From NCBI GenBank assembly GCA_958510825.1, contig OY294051.1, positions 28,197,265 through 28,261,264 on the forward strand: a DNA stretch of 64,000 nt. Direction: 5' to 3'. The notes below the pieces were generated by a model. That model worked only from the letters and a program-made list of their open reading frames with translations, did not search any database and was not told where the DNA came from. Position 1 is the stretch's first letter, and each line of letters begins with the position of its first letter. This DNA comes from Brachypterus glaber (Eukaryota > Arthropoda > Insecta > Coleoptera > Kateretidae). This document shows positions 11,776-22,700 of the stretch, piece after piece. The position numbers and the translations under genes were made by a program.

Positions 11776-12816
11776 ATGGAAACAAGTCCGGAAGTAGCTG
11801 CCCAAGCTGTAGCTCTGCTACAAGAAGGGCACAGTCAGCGTTATGTTGCTCAACAGTTAAATATTACGAGAGCAGCGGTAAGAAGAGTATTCCAACGTTT
11901 TGAGGAGACCGGTTCCTTTAGTCGACGCCAAGGAGCTGGCAGACATAGGTGCACGTCCGCTCGGGATGACCGATTTATCGAGCTTAATTCCCTGCGGAAT
12001 CGTCGTCTAAATTCAGTTAATTTGAGATCACGGCTTCAAGAAACAAGAGGTGTAGCAGTAAGTAGGTCCACTATTGGTCGAAGGCTTTTTGAAAGAAACC
12101 TTTGCTCTTATAAGGCCGCAACTGGACCTAAACTCACTGCTAACCATCGTCGTGCCAGGCTGCAGTTTGCAAGAAGACATTTAAACTGGGACAGAAACCA
12201 ATGGGCAAAGGTTATGTTTTCTGATGAAACCAGGATATGTCTATTTGGGAATGATGCAAGACAGCGTGTCTACCGACGTCCTGGAGAACGTTATGCACAG
12301 GCCTGCATTGCAGAAAAAGTTAGTTATGGTGGTGGATCGTGCATGATATGGGGAGGTATATCATTGGAAGCTAAAACTGAACCCGTTTTTATTATAAGGG
12401 AAGAACGTGGACGGCAAAGGCGAAGTCTTACAGCGGAAAGGTATGTCGAAGAAATTTTGGAAGAGCACGTCGTACCTTACGCCGGATTTATAGGCGATGA
12501 CTTTATTTACATGCAAGACAATGCAAAGCCGCATACTGCAGCAAATGTCAGACGATACTTAAGAGATGTCGGTATCGACGTCTTAGAGTGGCCAGCTAAT
12601 AGCCCCCATCTTAACCCAATCGAACATCTCTGGGATGAGTTAAAAAGAAGAATTCGATCAAGGAACCCAGCGCCAGCGACAATTCCAGAACTAATTATAG
12701 CAGTCGAGAAAGAATGGGAAAATATACCTCAGAATACTATAAGAAACTTAATTCTCTCTATGAGTAATAGAGTACAGGATGTACTTAGGGCTAGGGGGGG
12801 AAATACCAGATATTAA
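11776..12816 (+). CDS. Tc1-like transposase, DD34E, uninterrupted
   Basis: The 346-residue protein is the usual size for a Tc1 transposase. Residues 1-60 form a helix-turn-helix (HSQRYVAQQLNITRAAVRRV), followed by a second DNA-binding helix region (SRSTIGRRLF). The catalytic domain shows D in MFSDETRICLF, D in YMQDNAKPHTAAN, and E in NSPHLNPIEHLWDELKRRI, with 34 residues between the last two. It cuts and pastes DNA at TA sites, using the flanking TIRs. The ATG follows directly on the left TIR; C-terminus RGGNTRY is typical. There are no frame breaks, so it may be functional or recently so. Confidence 0.96.
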   Translation: METSPEVAAQAVALLQEGHSQRYVAQQLNITRAAVRRVFQRFEETGSFSRRQGAGRHRCTSARDDRFIELNSLRNRRLNSVNLRSRLQETRGVAVSRSTIGRRLFERNLCSYKAATGPKLTANHRRARLQFARRHLNWDRNQWAKVMFSDETRICLFGNDARQRVYRRPGERYAQACIAEKVSYGGGSCMIWGGISLEAKTEPVFIIREERGRQRRSLTAERYVEEILEEHVVPYAGFIGDDFIYMQDNAKPHTAANVRRYLRDVGIDVLEWPANSPHLNPIEHLWDELKRRIRSRNPAPATIPELIIAVEKEWENIPQNTIRNLILSMSNRVQDVLRARGGNTRY

Positions 12817-12856
12817 TATTAGACATATCGCACCCGTTACAGAACAGTGTTATAAC

Positions 12857-13039
12857 ACAAAATTTTGAAAAATGTGTTTTTAGTGTAATTACGGCTCTTA
12901 TTAGGATCTACCGACCTGTATAACTGGCATATTACATATAACTATAGCATAGTTTCATGTAATATGCCAGTTATACAGATCAGTAGATCTGAATACGAGC
13001 AGTAATTACACTAAAAACACATTTTCCAAAATTTTGTGT
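12857..13039. repeat. Foldback immediately downstream of the transposase
   Basis: CAAAATTTTGAAAAATGTGT to TGGCATATTACAT (about 12857-12940) pairs with 12956-13037 (ATGTAATATGCCAGTTATAC onward), 80 bases per arm and a 15-base loop. It lies 40 bp after the transposase stop, either as a nested MITE or as part of the transposon. Confidence 0.85.
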
Positions 13040-13215
13040 CCTGTATTATTGTTATTGAGTATTCTGTTATTGTGTATAGTCTAATTGTGTTTTGTTATTG
13101 AGTATTCTTTTATTGTGTTCTGTATGGTTGTTATTGAGCATTCTGTTATTGTGTTCTGTTATTGAGTATTCTGTTATTGTGTTCTGTATTATTCTTATTG
13201 AGTTTGCAAGTTTTT
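13040..13215. repeat. TTATTGTGTTCTG-rich imperfect tandem repeat
   Basis: TGTTATTGAGTATTCTGTTATTGTGT-like blocks recur about seven times with indels. The interval 13216-14113, between this repeat and the right TIR, contains no gene I recognise. Confidence 0.6.
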
Positions 13216-14998
13216 TGTGGATTAGGCCTAATGGGGAAACCAGTATAAAAAAAACGAGCTAATCACTTTACCTCATGGGTGGCTTGGAAATAAGTGCTGG
13301 TAAATAGGAACAAATTTGATGGAAAAATAATACATATTTTTTAAAATAAACTGCTTATGGAATATATGTGGCTGGACTATAATTGTGTGGTTCTGAACTA
13401 TTGTTGTGTTAAATTACGGTATGGAATATTTGTGAAAAAAAAAATTGGAAAATGTACAAAAAAAAGGAATGGAATTATTATTTTGAAAAGAATAGGAGTA
13501 AATGCTGCCAGGCATGGGATATACAGCTGCCTCAAACCATTTTTAAAACCTAATTCTGTATGAAAAACATTGGGAAATATGACTATAACGTCTATAATAT
13601 TTATGTAGATAAATTTTAACTATAGTGTATACACATTGATAACCTAGCCTCAACCGTGTAATGTTGGTTAGTTTTAGTGTTTTGTTAAATTAAATTAAAT
13701 GTTTTATTGACCATAATGTAATGTAACTAATAATAACGAAAAACAGCATTGTTGTAAAAAAACATACACGTCTAATACGTTTTTTTGTGTTTATAATTGT
13801 TATTAAATAATTTTAATAAAATTTAAAATTTGTTTATTGTTATTTTATTTGATAAAATATTTTGTTTAAAAAAATTAAAAAGCAAAAAGTCCTTAAAAAG
13901 ACGTTAGAACTTGTTTTTGGAGTACCATTAGAGATTTAAACAGTCTGTGCAAAGTTCGTTCGACATATATGCCTCAAAACGCAGTCTGAGCTGGGAACCA
14001 AAAAGTTGCTAACGCAGAAAACGTGTTAATTAAATGTATTTATTTAAGCTAAAGTTATAGAAGTGCAATAGATCTTTATATTCTATCGACGCTTTTCCGT
14101 CATATACAGTTTTACAGGGGTGGCACTAGCCCACTGATTAAAAAGTCACTTTTTCCGAAAAACTTTAATTTCTCCTAAATGAGAAGACTTATGATAAAAA
14201 ATAAAAGAAGGAATCAGTCACAATAAGTGTGGCTTTTAGAATAAGTTTTAAAACTTATGGAAACATTTGAGTTTGTGGTTAAATTGCATCAAAAAAGATT
14301 GGGTAAAAAAAACATGACTATTTAAGCAATGTAAACCCAGTTTAAACATGTTTGCACCAGAAACTTAAATTAAATAAATAAAAGTTAAGGACTTAAGCTT
14401 CAAATTAAAAAATAAATCAATTAAATCCACTGTGTAGTTTTTTTGTTATTTGCAAAAATGTTTATTTTCAGAAAAAACCGTATATCTCCTAAACGAGAAA
14501 AGGAAAATTAAAAAGTTAAAAAAGAAATTACTCCCATTTAATTGGCCTATAAAATCAATTAATTAAATTGTAAAAAAATATGCAGTGGCAAACCGTGCGC
14601 ATATCGAAAGAAGCAGTAAAAAAACATAGCTGTGTAATTTTCATTGCTGCCGGTTTAAAAAAAGATTTTTGATAATTTTTATTCCAGTAATTAAGAGCTA
14701 AAAGTTCAAGCTTTAAAATAAAAAAAAGGTCAAATAAATCTATTGAATAGTTTTGAAGTTATTAGCATTTGAAAATGTGTATTTTTTTAGGTGGGCCGAT
14801 ATTTTTGAGCAGAAGTGTAATATATGAAAAAAAAAAAGATATAGAACAAAAAAAAATAAATTCCAGGTTTTTCAACAAAATTCCCTGATTATTCTTTTTT
14901 TTTTTCAATAACATTCCCTGATATTTTCTTGACATATTAAATTCCCTGACATTTCCCTGACTTTCCCTGACATGTGGCCACCCTGGTAATATACTATT

Positions 14999-15935
14999 TG
15001 TTTTGTAGGGAACCGCATAGAACGGGAACGTAATAATTACGTTCCAGTGTAATTATTACACTCGAAACAGTTGTCAAAGTGACAGTAATCAATAAAATAT
15101 ATTGTCAAATATTATCAATTTAACAACAGATTTTGTAAACAGCATTCTTTAGAAAAAAATCAGTACCACTTGTCAAAAAAAAAAAGAATAACTCCAATAT
15201 GGCCCAACCCATTCAAATAAGATATCCTGTTTATTTAATAAATATTTTTTTAGTAAATTTTCAAAATTTTATCTTAAAATAGAGTTAATTTCGATGTTTT
15301 CACTCTATAAATAAATAGTACATATTACCAAGGATTTCTCTATAGAGAACGCCTTGATATCACACATTGTAAAAAATTAACAAACTGAACAAAATAATAT
15401 CCCTATCTGCGCATCTTTATGGTAGTATGGTAAAATTTTATGCAAAACTGGAAATTTTTAGCAACTTAAAAGTATATAATATATATTATAGTATTATTTT
15501 ATCTCGAGTCCTACATCTAAACTAAGCTAATTACAAAAAATTAGTATATTCTGTTACAATACCTATTGCAAACGTGTTTCACACTATACTTTTCTTTAAC
15601 TACAAAATATTAATACTTTTTTGTTCAATCACTGAAATCCACACTTATGTGACATGCTATGTCAATGAAATTTTTTATTGTTTAAATTCATTATAATTTA
15701 GTTATTAATAGGCATTGAGGTGTCGCCACATGTGCCTATTCCATCACAAGAGCGAGAATATATTCTTGCACAGTACGCCAGAATCTAGTAATTCTGTAAT
15801 TAATAATTATTTAAGAATTATTCAATTCTAAAGTAGTCGTAGAAAAAAAACATTCTAGTATGCATACATGTCATATATGACATGCCTAGGACTCAAGATA
15901 AAAAATCCACCTATTTCACTTGTTGGTAAATTAAT
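14999..15935. other. Intergenic stretch downstream of PAN2, no gene recognised
   Basis: AT-rich sequence with no supported frame or RNA. Confidence 0.4.
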
Positions 15936-15936
15936 A

Positions 15937-16458
15937 GTAATTATATACCAAGGTAGAGAAGACATTTTTTATAGCCGAGCGTATTAAACTTTAAGAGTGA
16001 GAGGCTATAATAGTCTTTTCTACCGTAGTTTATATATTAGTTTTTTCACTACTAGCACTATTTAACTATTTTTATTCAAATAATAAAATAAATTATTAAC
16101 AGAAATGATATTTCATGAATTTTTCATAAAAATCAAGTAGCCTTGATCAATGACATTTGCTCAAATAAATGCTTTGAACTGACTTTTAAAAATTTTTTTT
16201 TTAATTTTTTTTCATGATATTTAAATAATTATTGATTGTATTAATTGTTAATAATTATAATTAATTAGATTTAATAAATAAAAAGTTATTTAACGCTATT
16301 TTCTTAGGTTTAATTAGTAAAAATTGCACAAAGAACTGAAACATCTAAAGTGACAGAAATCAATAATTTACTTCTACTATTAGAGAAGAAAATTGGTTTC
16401 ACAGTCTGAAAACATGATAAATAATGGTATGTTCTAAAGTTAGTAGTGAAAAAAAATA
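15937..16458. repeat. Interspersed repeat family, copy 1
   Basis: It shares about 520 bp with 35466-36003 and, on the other strand, with 24826-25215. The segment TTTTTTCACTACTAGCAC (16046) and the end GTTAGTAGTGAAAAAAAA (16438) form inverted termini of an inner part of about 410 bp. It lies 150 bp beyond the PAN2 stop. Confidence 0.75.
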
Positions 16459-16607
16459 TATATAATATACTTCGAAACTATAGTTAGTGCTGCATGGTAG
16501 ATTGGTTACTCAGTGAATTCAGTTTTGTTCAGTTTTCTCCCTTATAAAAAAACCGCACAAATATTGTGCAGGTTACACATTAAAAATAATAAATAAAATC
16601 CCCACAA

Positions 16608-16774
16608 TTATTTTTCCGGAACTTTCCAGTTAAGTGATTTTCCTATTTCATATAGTTTTCCCAGTTCTTCCACTACTTTCCCTTGCGCATCCAATTCTTG
16701 ATATTTTTTGTAGAGTTGGAGAGCTGCACGTGCATCTTCTACCGAGTCGTGGGTTTCCGATTGAATTTTTATCC
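16608..16774 (-). CDS. PAN2: PAN2 exon 18 (exonuclease motif III, stop)
   Basis: 167 bp, acceptor ATTCTGCCAG, stop TAA at 16610-16608. It encodes [20 protein letters not shown] with catalytic H1161 and D1166, then LNWKVPEK at the terminus. It is shorter than the human C-terminus by a non-conserved tail. Confidence 0.96.
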
Positions 16775-19700
16775 CTGGCAGAATAAAATAAATATTTAAT
16801 AGTTGCTTAATAAGAAGATAGATAATATGGGAAACATAAAGATTTATTAAGAATTTAAGATTTATTAAGAACTAAAGAAGAAAATTTAAAATTTACTGTC
16901 AGAAACATAATAATTAAAATTTTGGATAATTTTATATGCCTAAATTAATGGGGAGTCCCTAGCACAAGCTTAAAGCTTATTTGGGGCTCCCCATGACTTT
17001 GTAATATATTGCTTAATAAATAAATAAATAAATAAATCATCAAATTTTACTGCATACAAGGTGATCAAAAATATATTAAGACCACAATTTGGTACACTAG
17101 GGTGGTCCAAAACAAATTTAATAAAGTCCAGACTTTTGGTCCAGGTTTATTCTACCAAAAGTGACGTTTTTAGTTACAATATTTTTATACCACTTACCTA
17201 AGAAATGCCAAGCCAAAAACCTTAAAGAAACCATCCTATGATGTGGTAGATGGAACAATAAAACAGTATCAACCACTTGCTCGGGGGCTACTACCAAATT
17301 TATAACCCTAAAAGAAAAACCATATAGAAAAAAATGTTTTTATTTTTCGTGTACAAATTTGTAAAACGAGAAATTTTCTATTGTGTGGCATAATCAGGGC
17401 CGGACAGAGCCATCCCGGGCCCCGGGGAAACTTTACTCCCGGGCCCCCATATTTGCAAAAAAAGTCTTCGCCTCTGAAAAAAAGCTTTGTTGCAAATGTA
17501 ATAAAATAAATAAATATAAATAATAATAATATATAAGCTATATTATAGCTTTTAAATCTTTTATATCTTAGGATACAATTGTATAACTTATAAGAGTAAT
17601 TATATATGTAATAGTATTATTTTTATTAAATAATTTAGTTATTCTGTTATAATAATATATATAAGAGGATATCCCTTTGTAAGAATGTATCTTTTGGGAT
17701 GAAAATAAACGATTTGATTTGATTTGATTTGCTTTACCACTGGCAGAAAATTTTCGCCGGGCCCCCCTCGGAGGCCCCGGGGAATCTTCCCCCCCCCCCT
17801 GAATCTGGCCCTGGGAATAATGAGCTTAATAATTAATTCGGCAATTAATTAAAAATTTATTTATTAATGAAAACTAAACTCGGCGCATTATCTATCTGAG
17901 TAACAAATTGGATCAAGGAAGCTATGATTAGTGGTTTAAAAATGACTTTTAGTAATATTTTTGTAGCCTATTGTGCTTTTGATAATTTTTAACATTTAGG
18001 TTAAATTGACTGTCATTGTACGTCTTACAAATAATAACAAAATCTGTTTAAAAAGTAAAACTTTGTTCAAAATTATAATAAAAGTAAGTTTTTATTCATA
18101 AAGTGCTATTATAAACTTAAATTTAACATGACCTGAATAAAATTACGGACCAGTATTATTTTAACCAAAAAATTCTCTGTTATAGTGTTTACTTCAAAAA
18201 TTTATAGAGCACTGTATTATATTACTTCATTTAAACAAAATGTTTATAGATTGATGCTTTAGTTTTCTTTTTATGCACTTTTCTTGTTATTTATTCTTGC
18301 TAAAGCAAATTATTTGGATTCTTTTATAAATGTCAAAATAATGTCTTGATTGACAATAAATTTTAAACAAGATGAAAACCTTACATAAGGAACTAAATAT
18401 ATTCTGCCAACCAAATAACAAGAAACAAATGACCATTAACTCAGATAGATAATGCGCGGAGTTTATGAAACGCAATAGAAAAAATATATGCCTATAATAT
18501 TATTTTGTTTTCTTACCTAAAATCATTTTTTAAACCGTGCCCAACAAAAATAACTCCAACGTCCTGCAGATACCGTAATTTAGTGTAGGTTGACTTTAAA
18601 GTTGTCAAATGTTTCGAGCTAAAATTGGCGTCCAGATCACCAGGTTTGATTCCAGAAAATTTGGTTAAATAGTCTACAACTTGTTCTTGGGTCGATATAT
18701 AATCATCTATGAACGGTGTTCCTTCCATATCGCCTTGACTATTAAAAAAAAAACAATTATGCAGGTCACTAAAATAAGTCAGATTTACCACTAGAAAACG
18801 ATTAGCGGAGGAAGGGGAAATACCGTACCCCTAAGGGAGAAGCTTGTTAAAAAAAATATATAAATGCAATATAGTTAATATTGCTTACGATGAATCTCAC
18901 ATTAGTCCAGTCAAATAACGAGAAATTCCTATGTTAAATTTCAATAAATGTACACGGGCTGATATTTTAAAGGGTAGTAGTGTATAGTAACAGAACACTC
19001 CTGTTAGTTTTTCACCGGGTGATTTGCGCAAGGGGTGTCCGCTATCTTGAATTTTAGGGGTGAGTAGGGTTATCTCGCTAAATATGCATCTTACGATAAA
19101 TATGCATATAACCAATTTTGTTAAGAAGAAAATTTTCAACAATTTTTGTTGGGATCATTTTTTTAATATATTAATAACAATCGAGTTAAAAATATTCAAA
19201 AATGGCCATGTTGGGGGTAAAATTGGTTTTTTCGATTTTTCAGCGAATTTATTCATAGGAAGATAAAAGTGGTTATGAGCGAACATGTAGCTCTTAAAAG
19301 TCTCTATAAGTTTTGTACATTATGTATTTTCATAAGGATTTTGCTACGGTTACAGTGGGCGATGAAAGTCGAGTTACGCCCTCTGTAACCGTACTAAAGT
19401 ACCTATGAAAATTTATAATATATGAAACTTATATAGAATTTCAAGGGCTACAAGTTTGCTGATAATCACTTTTATCGTCCGATAAATAATTTGGCTGAAA
19501 AATGAAAAAAAAAACCTCCAACACGGCTATTTTTAAATTAACTCAACTGCTAATAATAAATAATATTTAATTGTGTTTTTTATATTTGCTATGGCTAAAA
19601 ATAAGAAAAAAATAAAAAATAGACCGATTTTTTTTAGTTTTTGCCCGAGTTTTTTTAGTTTTTGCCCGAGTTTTTTTCCTTAGAGTTTCACAAGAACTGT

Positions 19701-22700
19701 ATTATACTGAATTAAATTTGTTTGCATACATAGAAAGTCTATAAAAGTATTTTCAATTAATATTGCATTAAAGAAAAAATAAAGAAGTAAAGTCACAATT
19801 TGAACACCCTGGAGGGTAAGGGTTAAAAAAAAATGATCCAAACAAAAATTGTTGGAAATTTCCTCCTCAACAAAATTGGTTATATGCATTTTTATCGTAA
19901 CATGCATATTAAGCAACTCACCCCTAAAATTCAAGATAGCGGACTCCCCTTAGGCAAAGCACCAGGTGAAAAACTAAGAGAAGTGTTCTGTTACCATCCA
20001 CTACGACCCTTTAAAATATTATTTATATTTACTATAATTTTATCCCATAAAGCAGTATTATTATAAAAGTAAATAAAAACTGAAAAGAGGTATTCGCGCG
20101 GGATTTTTTATTTATTTATTTATTTATTTATTGGTGAGTTTTTGTACAAAGGCATGGAGAGCTCCAAATAAGCTTAAAGCTTGTGCTAGGAGCTCTCCAT
20201 TAATTTAGATAAGAAATATAAACCATAGATACACTCCAAATTTTTGCAAAGCAGATTTTTTACCAAAATTAACCAATATCTTCAAAAACATTTCCCCCGC
20301 ACACCGGGTGATTCCGCGCAGCTTGTGCGGAAATACCACGTAGGTGTACTATTATAATAAGGCTTAACAATTACAGAGTGAACAAACTTTAATAAATTAT
20401 AATAAAAAGGTAATTTATAAAATAAAACTGCATAAATTGAATAGCGTGTGCAAAAAAGTAAATTTAACTATTTGTAAACCATAAAATCAAAAATTAAAAA
20501 AAATATATTCTGAAAACAATTCTCCACACACTAAACAAATGTTTAGATCAATATCGTTTAATTCATCATCTTGACACTTTACGCCTATACGCACGGCATT
20601 CCCCAGAAGAAAAAGTTTAAAACTAATTAAGTTACAGCTTATTATAGAAAGCGATTAAACTAGATCTACGCAAACTATTAAAAAAAAGGTAAATACATTC
20701 CAACGCAGTATCAACTAAACGACGGATAGTTCTTCATAGTTGTATTAATTAATTTCAATATTTTAGATATATAAAAAGTCCAAACGAAATATCCTGTGCG
20801 CTTGAACCTATCCATTTGAGGGCAGAGTTCGAAGCTAGAAAAGCGGCACTAAGGCTGAACAGCGCTGGTCTATGGTTTACTCGTGAAACTGGACATGCTG
20901 TGATTATGAATCATGTCAAAGAATATAGTGTTCTAACAATAATGTCTAAAGACATCTGTCTACCAATATACATCTTCGAGATGAAATACACCGTCACATT
21001 TCCAAGTAGGGAACAGTGGAAATCAGCTCAGCAACTATTCAGAAGGGATGGACTAATCTGATACACGGATGGTTCTAAAACGGATGAAGGTACCGGTGCT
21101 GGGGTATATGTGGACAAACCTAGGGTTAAGTTATCTTTTGCCCTCGGTAAGTATCCAACAGTATTTCAAGCAGAAATTTTTGCAATATCTGCTTGGGGTT
21201 CTGAGATTACTAACAGATTACTAACAAACACATTTACATTTGTAGCGACAGTAAGGCTGCTCTCCTTGCCTTATCCTCTTGCAGGATAACATCGAGATCT
21301 GTGGCCGACTGTAAACAAGTCCTAAACAGACTTGCAACTAACAACTATCTTAGAATAATCTGGGTACCCGGCCACAGCGATATCCCCGGTAATGAATCAG
21401 CCGACCAGCTTGCTAGGGAGGGTTCAGCCAGTCCAATTATTGGACCTGAGCCTTTGCTTGGGTTGTCGAACTGCGTCATTAAAAGGGATATAAAAACCTG
21501 GCTTAATCGAAGTTTTATCCAACACTGGGCTTCCCAACAGGTTCAAGCAAAATTGCTCATCAAAGAGCCCTCTTTTTCCAATACAAAAATACTTATTCAA
21601 CTAAATAAGAAAAAACTCAGAACTATTACCAGTTTTCTAACTGGTCATGGTACTTTCAACAATCTTCTTTATAAAATGAAAATAATCCAAAGCGAACGCT
21701 GTAGATTCTGCGACTATGATAAAGAAACTGCATCCCACATTTTGGGACAATGTCCTGTCTTCTCACAAAAAAGACTGCCATTTTTAGGTTCACCATCAGT
21801 GCAACCTAGCGATTTAGTCGAACTTTCATTGGGGCAGATCATCGCCTTTTTAGATGCCTGCCCCCATGGTATACCATCCTAATCAAATGATGTGTCATCT
21901 AGATGACTGCGGCATGCACAATGGATCTCAGGTCTGAGTGCCGTGGCTATTACTTGGTAATAACCACACCGCTTCTGATGATGATGATGACCCTCTGCGC
22001 AGTGTTCCCCCATTCCCCTACATACAAATTAGTAGACATCAGGTTATAAAGTTTGTTATTGTCAATATGCTGAATGAAGTAATTAAGCCCTGTAGAGGAG
22101 CGACCGTTTAGGTGCTCGAAACGTTGGCGATTTTACGTTAAAAAAAGCATTTATTTTGGTCCTATAACCTATAATTACACTTCAGTTAATTTAGACTTTT
22201 GGATTTTCATTTTGATGCTTTCATTATTTACTTTCGAGTGTCCAAATATGACAATTTTTAGCTAATGTAAAAATTTTAAAACCATATTTCTCCAAACTGA
22301 CAAAAGCTAGAGATAATTTTTAACCAGATTTTTGATCACAGCAAAAATACTATAAGATTAGTCAAATTCTACTTGCAATATGATTCAACTCTTGCCTACA
22401 GAGTTTGCTGAGGAACTTTAACATTACCTAAGAAACGGACAAGGTATTGATTTTGCTAAAAGTGATTATATATTGAGGTAGCCCTAAAATAACTGTATGC
22501 AAATTTGCAAAAGTTACTTTCATTTTGAAACCCATTTTGCCTTCAAGGGATGTGTGGTTTGTTAGGGAACCAAGCAAACTATGCACCTATCTAGTGATTT
22601 ATATATAGACAAAGTAAAGCTGATTTTAGTGACAACTAAAGCCTCGGAAAAAAATACTTACCCTCTTATACAAGTAATTCTAGCCACCGACATCTGCGAA

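Larger units (their letters stand above)
10984..14817 (+). mobile_element. Tc1-like transposon with about 0.7-kb TIRs
   Basis: CACTTCTGCTCAAAAATATC at 10984 and its exact complement at 14798-14817 are flanked by TA on both sides (10982-10983 and 14818-14819). The inverted similarity continues inwards to about 11688 and from about 14114, so each TIR is around 705 bp, diverged by scattered changes and small indels. It encloses an uninterrupted transposase gene. Such long TIRs are unusual for Tc1 elements, though long-TIR members such as Tc3 are known. Confidence 0.92.
10857..14985. mobile_element. CAGGGTG-type non-autonomous element interrupted by a Tc1 element
   Basis: It begins CAGGGTGACCACAG and ends CATGTGGCCACCCTG. 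Next to both ends are clusters of TTCCCTGAC. TAAT before it and GTAAT after it suggest a target duplication of about 5 bp. A shorter relative occupies 61800-62098. The Tc1-like element at 10984-14817 splits it. Confidence 0.75.
10551..14998. mobile_element. Outer MITE (TIR CCTACGACCTA) carrying nested insertions
   Basis: It starts CCTACGACCTAGTTAG, contains a second inverted TCGTAGGAAAATAGTATACG near 10731-10750, and resumes after the nested elements with GTAATATACTATTTG. Relatives without this insertion lie at 34465-34825 and, carrying another insertion, at 28145-29365. These copies show that the sequence at 10857-14985 is inserted. Confidence 0.7.

Noticed and set aside
18897..20066. Four short frames on both strands sharing similar peptides.
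   Set aside because: They are mirror images produced by the arms of the foldback at 18967-20017.
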